Shown: one piece after another, positions 1 through 5,283 of the stretch | Position numbering within the stretch: position 1 is the stretch's first letter | How the letters are laid out: each line of letters begins with the position of its first letter | Assembly (NCBI GenBank): GCA_021160155.1 | Contig: JAGHDB010000153.1 | Span: forward strand, 1-5,283 | Source of the DNA: Bacteroidales bacterium | Lineage (GTDB): Bacteria; Bacteroidota; Bacteroidia; Bacteroidales; UBA12481 | Direction of reading: 5' to 3' | DNA length: 5,283 bases | Notes under the pieces: generated by a model | Databases searched by the model: none | Told to the model about the DNA's origin: nothing | Seen by the model: only the letters and a program-made list of their open reading frames with translations | Made by a program: the position numbers and the translations under genes

Positions 1-2602
1 GGAGAAATCCACGGGTAAACCGTTTATTTATTTTAATAAAGTAATAAAATTCAGAGACATCGCGATGCGCGGAGCCTGGACATCGGGCGGTATTGAATTT
101 AACTTCGGAACTATTGGCCATGCCCCCACTACCGCTACTCCGGTAGATTACCTGATTAAACAAAATAACGACGGCAGTGTCTCTTGCTGGCTGGGTGCCA
201 TGGATCTGACCTCACGCACTCATTGGGAAGTCGAAGTTCGCGTACCCAAAAATAAAGCCTGGTTTGAAACCCATGCTTTCTGGTACAATCCTACCGATCT
301 GAGTACATCCGAATATCATTGGATGAATGCTTCAGCCGATGTAACGGATGGCCTGACCTACTACTGGCCGGGGAATCATTATATCGGACACGGCGGAGAT
401 GTACATCCATGGCCACTATTAAAAGACGGAAGAAATATTTCAAATTACGCTGAAAATAATTTCGGAGCCAGTCACAGTTATCATGTAATCGGAATATATA
501 CCGATTATTTCGGAGGATATTACCACGACCTTGATTATGGTTTCGGACATCTGACCGATTATGCAGAAAAACCCGGTAAAAAAATCTGGATCTGGGCCCT
601 GTCACGGGAAGGTGCCATCTGGAAAGATCTTCTGACAGATCCGGGTAACCGGCAATATACTGAAATTCAAACCGGAATCCTGTTTAACCAGGCTGCATCC
701 GGTAGTACCCGGACACCTTTTAAACACCTTGAATTCAAATCAATGAATACCGAGCGATTCACAGAATACTGGTTTCCGGTGTTGCATACCGGGGGTATCT
801 CCAATATTACCCGGCAGGGAATTGTCAATATTGAACCCGACAGGCTCAGGTTCTGCCCTCTTGAAGCAATCAGGGATACGCTGACCATTCAGTTTGCATC
901 CGGAGAGAAGAAACTCCGTATCCCGGTTGACCTGCAACCTTTGGAATTGTTTGAATGTAAGATACCGGGGCATCACTTTGCCGGAGAAGCTTCAAACCGG
1001 CAATCCGCTCCTTCTATTGTTCTCGGCAATCAGTTACTCTATGATCCTGGCGACCGGGAAGCCCGGAAAACCGGACGGCCGTTAACCATGCCGGAATTTG
1101 ATTGGAACTCTTTTGAGGGGAAGTATTATCAGGCATTGGAAAACAGCCGTCAGCGAAATTATGAAGCTGCCTGCCAGGGATTCTCAGATTGTCTCCACCA
1201 GCAACCCAATGACCTGGGCAGCTTAAAAGGGCTCGCTGAAGAATACATCCGGATTACAAAATATGACCAGGCACTGAAGCTGCTCACCCGGGCCCTTGCT
1301 ATAGATACATATGACCCGCAATCAAACTACCTGTTCGGTATCTGCTGGAAGCAGAAAGGACTTTGGGGTACTACTGAAAAAACGGCAGCCCTGATTAACC
1401 CGGTACAAAATATATCACCCGGGATAAAACAATCTGTCAGAAACTGTATGTACCGGGCAAAAGAATCCTTTGGTATCGCTATACGGTCAATGGAATACCG
1501 TTCAGCAGCCTACACCCAGCTGGCCGGTATCAGCCTCTTTGAAAAACATTATCAGGATGCACTGCGCTATGCCCGTTCTGCCCTGGACTACAACCGTTAC
1601 CAAATACCTGCCATTCAGATAGAGAAGATCGCCCTGCACCTTTTGGGCCAGGATGATACGCTTCGGCAACAGGCTGCTGTAGCAGCCTATCTGTATGTCG
1701 CCCCGGATGAACAGGCTGAACCGAAACTTCGCCCTTTCAGTATCAATAACGAATTCCCTGCCCAAACATATCTTGAAAAAGCAATCCGCTATTATTCCTA
1801 CGGATTACCCGCGGAGGCCGGAGCTATATTAAAATCCGCCCCGGATGATCCGATCATTGATATATGGAAATGGAAAAAAGTCCGGGAAGAGCCCCGGCTC
1901 TTCCCATACCGTCCCGAAACACTGAAAGTGTTGGAATGGCATGAATCCATACAACCGGATTGGCATAATCGCTATTATATGGGATTGATCCATTGGAATT
2001 TCGGAGACCGGGCAAAGGCCATGAAACTATTGCGCTCGTGCGGCAATAAACCACAGGATTACGCCTTTTATCTGGCTCGTGCCCGTTTGTTTCAACAGAC
2101 TGATACCGTGCTGGTAGTTCATGACCTGAGCCGGGCAATGAAACTTCATCCCGAATCGTGGCGTGTGTACCGGGATTTTATATGGTTTTATTTTGACCAT
2201 AAACAATATGATAAAGCGCTCGAAATAGCCCGAACAGCAGGAAAACGATTTCATAACCAGGCCATTATCCAGTTTATCCTTGCCAAAGCAGAACTTTATG
2301 CCCATCATTATGATAAATGTATTGACCGGCTATCCGGCCTTGAAATTCTTCCCAATGAAGGAGCCCGTGAGGGACATGAGATATACCGTGAAGCCCACCT
2401 GCTGGCTGCTATTGAACAGATTAAAATGAAGCATTTTGAACAAGCCATGCAACACATTGAGCTTGCTCGTGACTGGCCTGAAAATCTGGGTGTTGGCAAA
2501 CCCTATCAAACTGACGAACGAATTGAAGAGTATCTTGCGGGGATCTGTAATCTGTTTCGGGATAAAGAACTAAAAACGAAAAATACGAACAATCACAAAT
2601 AA
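1..2602 (+). CDS. DUF5107 domain / tetratricopeptide repeat protein, 5'-truncated by window edge
   Basis: The reading frame is open from base 2 to the TAA at 2600-2602 (866 visible residues), so the ATG at 65 is internal. That Met lies in a conserved core (R-G-A-W-x-S-G-G-I-E-F-N-F, then G-H-x-P-T-T and P-V-D-Y), and the 21 residues before it also look like the domain. The beginning, perhaps about 200 residues, is missing. Numbered from that Met, residues 1 to about 240 are a DUF5107 domain: HPWP at 114-117, DYFGGY at 147-152, PGKKIWIW at 170-177, LTD at 190-192 and EYWFPV at 234-239. A linker or beta-rich stretch runs to about 345, followed by degenerate TPR helices to about 820, for example 354-383, 385-415 and the aromatic-rich block near 690-760. 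The tail is Lys/Asn-rich. DUF5107 has no settled biochemical role. Related Bacteroidota genes often sit near carbohydrate-utilisation genes, so sugar binding or processing with TPR-mediated assembly is a guess. Family assignment is strong, function unknown. Confidence 0.9.
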   Translation, partial: EKSTGKPFIYFNKVIKFRDIAMRGAWTSGGIEFNFGTIGHAPTTATPVDYLIKQNNDGSVSCWLGAMDLTSRTHWEVEVRVPKNKAWFETHAFWYNPTDLSTSEYHWMNASADVTDGLTYYWPGNHYIGHGGDVHPWPLLKDGRNISNYAENNFGASHSYHVIGIYTDYFGGYYHDLDYGFGHLTDYAEKPGKKIWIWALSREGAIWKDLLTDPGNRQYTEIQTGILFNQAASGSTRTPFKHLEFKSMNTERFTEYWFPVLHTGGISNITRQGIVNIEPDRLRFCPLEAIRDTLTIQFASGEKKLRIPVDLQPLELFECKIPGHHFAGEASNRQSAPSIVLGNQLLYDPGDREARKTGRPLTMPEFDWNSFEGKYYQALENSRQRNYEAACQGFSDCLHQQPNDLGSLKGLAEEYIRITKYDQALKLLTRALAIDTYDPQSNYLFGICWKQKGLWGTTEKTAALINPVQNISPGIKQSVRNCMYRAKESFGIAIRSMEYRSAAYTQLAGISLFEKHYQDALRYARSALDYNRYQIPAIQIEKIALHLLGQDDTLRQQAAVAAYLYVAPDEQAEPKLRPFSINNEFPAQTYLEKAIRYYSYGLPAEAGAILKSAPDDPIIDIWKWKKVREEPRLFPYRPETLKVLEWHESIQPDWHNRYYMGLIHWNFGDRAKAMKLLRSCGNKPQDYAFYLARARLFQQTDTVLVVHDLSRAMKLHPESWRVYRDFIWFYFDHKQYDKALEIARTAGKRFHNQAIIQFILAKAELYAHHYDKCIDRLSGLEILPNEGAREGHEIYREAHLLAAIEQIKMKHFEQAMQHIELARDWPENLGVGKPYQTDERIEEYLAGICNLFRDKELKTKNTNNHK
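1874..1905 (-). terminator. Candidate intrinsic terminator on the minus strand, inside the DUF5107 gene
   Basis: Bases 1884-1893 (gggaagagcc) and 1896-1905 (ggctcttccc) are a perfect 10-bp inverted repeat separated by two bases, giving a GC-rich stem of about 9 pairs with a 4-base loop. On the + strand an A6 run lies at 1874-1879. Read on the minus strand, the hairpin is therefore followed by GGAC and then six T. This is the usual layout of a rho-independent terminator, though the four-base spacer is longer than ideal and the T tract is short. It lies about 665 bases beyond the LysE stop, where it could stop operon transcripts running antisense through the convergent gene. It also encodes part of the TPR region, so chance is possible. 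Confidence 0.35.
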
Positions 2603-3184
2603 CCCGAAAATCATCAGGATCACACCGGTAACCCTAAAAAGCCTGGTCATCAGTTTCTCCGTGACCATCTTTCTTAATCTGGTGGCAAACAGAATCTTGA
2701 CCAAATCAAATACAATCATTGTAAACAAAGTACTGCTGAAATAGTACACAATCTGTAATCCTGTGAATTCAAAGTTTGAAACAGCTACTACCATAGCTCC
2801 AAACCAGAAAAGCCAAACACCCGGATTAAGTGTATTAATGGCAAAACCTTTCCCTAATAATATCAAGACTCCTCTTCCTGCAAGGGGTTTCACCGTCTCG
2901 TCAGGCTTTCGGAGAAAATAACTGATCCCAAATGCCAACAGGGCAACCCCTGCAATAATCTTGACCACAATGTTGTGAGAAATGGGCTGCATTAATTCGT
3001 TTGCTCCATAATAGGCCGCCAGAATACAAAGCAAATCACTGACCCATACTCCGGTGTTAAGCAGTACTGCAGCAATCGGACCCCGCCTCAGACTGGTCTC
3101 AACAACCGCGAAAAAGGTAGCTCCCACATAAATACTAAGCACCAGTCCGGTGCCCATCCCCTGTAATATTACCTGTAGCGGCAT
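2570..3184 (-). CDS. LysE-family amino-acid exporter-like membrane protein
   Basis: This is a 204-residue, very hydrophobic protein, the usual length for LysE/RhtB-type translocators, which export amino acids or related small molecules across the inner membrane. Six membrane segments can be seen at about residues 5-28, 36-58, 71-91, 107-134, 141-167 and 181-202. Family signs are the Gly-rich first helix ending in the S-L-R-R-G turn at 31-35, an Asp in helix 2 (D50), and the N-T-L-N-P-G-V-W-L-F-W motif at 117-127, equivalent to the family's L-N-P-K-x-x-L-F-F. The Pro-Gly-Pro usually found in helix 1 reads Y-V-G-A here (19-22), so the protein is divergent. I chose the ATG at 3184; an in-frame TTG at 3193 adds three residues. 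It is the last gene of the minus-strand operon, and its 3' end overlaps the DUF5107 gene. Family is likely; substrate unknown. Confidence 0.85.
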   Translation of the reverse strand: MPLQVILQGMGTGLVLSIYVGATFFAVVETSLRRGPIAAVLLNTGVWVSDLLCILAAYYGANELMQPISHNIVVKIIAGVALLAFGISYFLRKPDETVKPLAGRGVLILLGKGFAINTLNPGVWLFWFGAMVVAVSNFEFTGLQIVYYFSSTLFTMIVFDLVKILFATRLRKMVTEKLMTRLFRVTGVILMIFGLFVIVRIFRF

Positions 3185-3204
3185 AATCCCCAATTTTCAT
3201 TCCT
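3182..3204 (-). promoter_or_regulatory. Ambiguous translation start region of the LysE-like gene
   Basis: Reading the minus strand, AGGA (3204-3201) is followed by an out-of-frame ATG (3200), an in-frame TTG (3193) and an in-frame ATG (3184). The AGGA is seven bases from the TTG, a normal Shine-Dalgarno distance, whereas the ATG at 3184 has only a GGGG just upstream. An in-frame TGA at 3199-3197 rules out any earlier start. Because this phylum relies little on Shine-Dalgarno pairing, the ATG at 3184 is preferred, but only modestly. Confidence 0.4.
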
Positions 3205-3237
3205 GGATAGACAAGGATAACCGCTGAAAAGATTATT

Positions 3238-4779
3238 TTATTGTGCTCCGTTCCTGAATTCAGTGATAAATTGTGCCCACTCTTTTGCCATACCGTTCAG
3301 AACTCTCGGAAATTTATGCTGGCCACCCTCTTTCCCCTTGAATTTCAGATAGTCATAGAAAACTCTATTTGGAACAATCTCAACAAAGATCTCTTTCAGT
3401 GCGGCCTTTCGCTCAACAGCATAATCATCATTCAGCGTTTTCAACGCCTTATCCAGCTTCTCTTTAATTGTTTCAACCGGTACATCCAGCTCATCGATTC
3501 CCAGATACCACTGGTGGGCAAATAAGCCGTGATAAGGAATACCTGCAACCGCAAACTCCTTTATATCCAAACCAAGTTCATCACTGACCATCTGCATCGC
3601 CCGGGTCATATTGTCAACCGATAAATGCTCTCCGCATAAACTTAAAAAATGCTTGGTTCGACCGGTAATTACAATCTCACACTGCTCCACACTGGTAAAC
3701 TTGACGGTATCACCGATCAGGTAACGCCATGCTCCGGCACAGGTAGATATAAGAAGTGCATACTCTTTGCCTTCCTCAACCTCATCTAAAAGAAGAGTTT
3801 GCGGATGGGGAACAAGATGTCCGTCTGTTGAAAAATTCTGTTCATTAAATGGGATAAATTCAAAAAACACACAATTATCCAACACCAGTTGCATGACACT
3901 TTCTCTTGATCTCTGGTAAGCCAGAAAACCCTCGGAAGCCAGATAAGTTTCCAGAAAATAGACCTCCTGACCCAATAATTTGGCGAAACTTTTACGATAA
4001 GGATCAAAATTGACCCCTCCGTGCGCGTACACTTTAAAATTAGGCCAGATTTCATGAATATTTTTTAAACCATAAGCTTCAATGATCCGCTCCAACAGGA
4101 TCTGTACCCAGGCAGGCACCCCTGAAATTCCGCCGATATCCCATTTATATGCTTCCTTAACAATCTTATCCAGTTTTTTGTCCCACTCCCGTTCGCGGGC
4201 AATGGGTTTGCCCGGCTTATAAAAACGGTTAAACCAAAACGGCAGGCGTCCGGCAAGAATCCCGCTGAGATCTCCCTCAAAATATGTCTCCATCTTCACC
4301 AGACTGGTTGATCCTCCAAGCATCAGAACGGATTTTTCATAAAAATTGGCCGGGAGGTCAAAATCTGCCAGAGCAAGCAGCTGCCTGATTCCTATTTTAC
4401 GAATCGAACGAATCATCTGGGTGGTCAAAGGCACCCGCTTTGAAGAATCGTTAGAAGTTCCGGAGGTCAATCCGAAATATTTAACTTTCCCCGGCCAGCA
4501 AACATTTTTTTGCTCACCGCTCACCAGCTTATGCCACCATTCAGAATAAATTTTTTCATAATCATAAACCGGAACGGATCGTTGAAAAGTACGAGTAGGA
4601 TTTTCTGACTCCAGAATACCGGTGAAATTATATTTTTTGCCGATTTGTGTCTGTCGGGCTTTACTGAGTAAAAACTTCAGCGTCTGGTCCTGCACATCAG
4701 GCCCCACCAACTTTTTTTTATTAAAATTGGCCCTCTTCTTTCTAACCACACCATTTAACAATACACCGACTACTGCCAT
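3238..4779 (-). CDS. GH3-family acyl-adenylating amidosynthetase-like protein
   Basis: This is a complete 513-residue protein of the GH3 family (named after plant auxin-responsive GH3), a branch of the adenylate-forming ANL superfamily. Plant members activate a carboxylic acid with ATP and join it to an amino acid as an amide; most bacterial members have no known substrate. The three nucleotide-binding motifs are present: L-T-S-G-T-S at 104-109, Y-L-A-S-E-G at 279-284 and Y-L-I-G-D at 353-357. The hinge-like G-R-T-K-H-F-L-S-L-C-G-E lies at 373-384, and the C-terminal G-G-Q-H-K-F-P-R (485-492) matches the Q-x-K-x-P-R segment near the end of GH3 proteins. No signal peptide is evident, so it is probably cytoplasmic. 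The ATG at 4779 is the only sensible start; it follows the racemase stop by nine bases with an AT-rich leader and no Shine-Dalgarno, suggesting translational coupling. All catalytic motifs look intact. Family is near certain; acyl and amino-acid substrates are unknown. Confidence 0.95.
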   Translation of the reverse strand: MAVVGVLLNGVVRKKRANFNKKKLVGPDVQDQTLKFLLSKARQTQIGKKYNFTGILESENPTRTFQRSVPVYDYEKIYSEWWHKLVSGEQKNVCWPGKVKYFGLTSGTSNDSSKRVPLTTQMIRSIRKIGIRQLLALADFDLPANFYEKSVLMLGGSTSLVKMETYFEGDLSGILAGRLPFWFNRFYKPGKPIAREREWDKKLDKIVKEAYKWDIGGISGVPAWVQILLERIIEAYGLKNIHEIWPNFKVYAHGGVNFDPYRKSFAKLLGQEVYFLETYLASEGFLAYQRSRESVMQLVLDNCVFFEFIPFNEQNFSTDGHLVPHPQTLLLDEVEEGKEYALLISTCAGAWRYLIGDTVKFTSVEQCEIVITGRTKHFLSLCGEHLSVDNMTRAMQMVSDELGLDIKEFAVAGIPYHGLFAHQWYLGIDELDVPVETIKEKLDKALKTLNDDYAVERKAALKEIFVEIVPNRVFYDYLKFKGKEGGQHKFPRVLNGMAKEWAQFITEFRNGAQ

Positions 4780-4788
4780 AACAATTAT

Positions 4789-5283
4789 TTAGCCCGACAA
4801 AAATACACTTTTTTTATATTCTCTGATCAGCGCTCTGGCCAGCACATCCATCGGACGAATAATGCTCATCCCATAAGTATGTACCCGGTTAATAGCCATA
4901 ACAATTTCTGAACATCCTAAAAGGAGGGTATCACAATTGTGCTGCCGAAAGAATTCAACGGCTTCCTGAAGAAGCTTAACAGCTTCATCTGCAATCTCGT
5001 TACCGGTAGCCTTAATTCCATACCCGGGATGATAAACAGCTTGATGAATCCAGCGTTCCTGAAGTTCACGGCCCGGATCGGGTATCCTGAATCCTCTTTC
5101 AGTTAATGGCCGGCTATAAAGAGCTGACAGATAGGTTCCGGTAGTACCGAGAATTCCAATATGGCTACCGGGATGAGAAGTTTCAGCAATCTCTTCAATG
5201 GTTTCGTTGATTAAATGAATTAACCGTATGGCACTTTGCTCCTTTTGCAGTTTCCGGGTAATCACCTGCATGATCTTCGGAGC
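4789..5283 (-). CDS. Aspartate/glutamate racemase family protein, 5'-truncated by window edge
   Basis: The frame is open to the right edge, giving 164 visible residues against about 230 for the family, so the Met encoded at 5271-5269 is internal and the N-terminal portion is outside the window. Cofactor-independent Asp/Glu racemases use two cysteines in two similar alpha/beta lobes. The visible part holds the family signs (numbered from that Met): L-I-H-L at 17-20 with a following T24, I-G-I-L-G-T-T-G-T at 38-46 with Y52 and G60 downstream, and the second catalytic cysteine C120 in L-L-L-G-C-S-E-I (116-123), where Thr is more usual than Ser. The first catalytic cysteine should lie at or just beyond the edge and cannot be checked. 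The gene heads the visible operon, directly upstream of GH3. It could racemise Asp, Glu or another amino acid; hydantoin racemase and maleate isomerase share the fold but are less likely. Family good, substrate open. Confidence 0.85.
   Translation of the reverse strand, partial: APKIMQVITRKLQKEQSAIRLIHLINETIEEIAETSHPGSHIGILGTTGTYLSALYSRPLTERGFRIPDPGRELQERWIHQAVYHPGYGIKATGNEIADEAVKLLQEAVEFFRQHNCDTLLLGCSEIVMAINRVHTYGMSIIRPMDVLARALIREYKKSVFLSG

Noticed and set aside
2027..2308. Antisense open frame of 93 codons within the DUF5107 gene, and similar ones at 291-605, 1502-1765 and 1854-2138
   Set aside because: The compositions (Arg/Ser/Cys-rich or irregular) look like shadow translations, they match no recognisable family, and they lie fully opposite a well-conserved coding sequence.
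2644..2667. A 6-bp inverted repeat (tggtca / tgacca) followed by a pyrimidine-rich stretch, a possible + strand terminator for the DUF5107 gene
   Set aside because: The stem is short, the loop is 12 bases, there is no real T run, and it lies inside the LysE coding region.
3134..3200. A 21-codon minus-strand reading frame starting at the ATG at 3200, just after an AGGA, overlapping the LysE start
   Set aside because: It is very short, Gly-rich and out of frame with a clear membrane-protein gene. A leader-peptide role is conceivable, but nothing beyond the ATG and AGGA supports it.
4497..4514. Small hairpin (agcaaa / tttgct) around a T7 run within the GH3 gene
   Set aside because: It has only six mostly A-T pairs with the T run forming part of the stem and loop, as expected by chance in AT-rich codons.
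5269..5271. The ATG at 5271 as the true racemase start
   Set aside because: It would remove about a third of the fold including the first catalytic Cys, and the frame stays open to the window edge, so truncation by the edge is the simpler explanation.

Overview
The window looks like ordinary chromosomal DNA from a member of the Bacteroidota, probably Bacteroidales-like. This is inferred from the DUF5107-plus-TPR protein, a gene type typical of that phylum, from the bacterial GH3-family enzyme common there, and from weak or absent Shine-Dalgarno sequences ahead of the starts. No rRNA, tRNA, CRISPR array, insertion sequence or other mobile element is visible.

Layout: four protein genes fill almost the whole window. 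On the + strand, from the left edge to 2602, lies the C-terminal majority of a large DUF5107/tetratricopeptide-repeat protein whose start is outside the window. On the - strand three genes run right to left as one apparent operon: an aspartate/glutamate racemase-family protein (cut by the right edge), a GH3-family acyl-adenylating amidosynthetase-like protein starting 9 bases after it, and a six-helix LysE-family transporter starting about 50 bases after that. The transporter and the DUF5107 gene converge and overlap by 33 bases. A perfect 10-bp inverted repeat next to an A6 run inside the DUF5107 gene would act, on the - strand, like an intrinsic terminator downstream of the operon.

How the genes may work together: the racemase interconverts or supplies an amino acid, GH3 enzymes join amino acids to carboxylic acids through an acyl-AMP intermediate, and LysE carriers export amino acids or small derivatives. 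The order racemase, amide-forming enzyme, exporter therefore fits a small pathway that makes and secretes an amino-acid conjugate. This is inference from family membership and gene order; no substrate can be read from the sequence. The DUF5107 protein is on the other strand and is probably functionally separate. Its family is usually linked to carbohydrate use.
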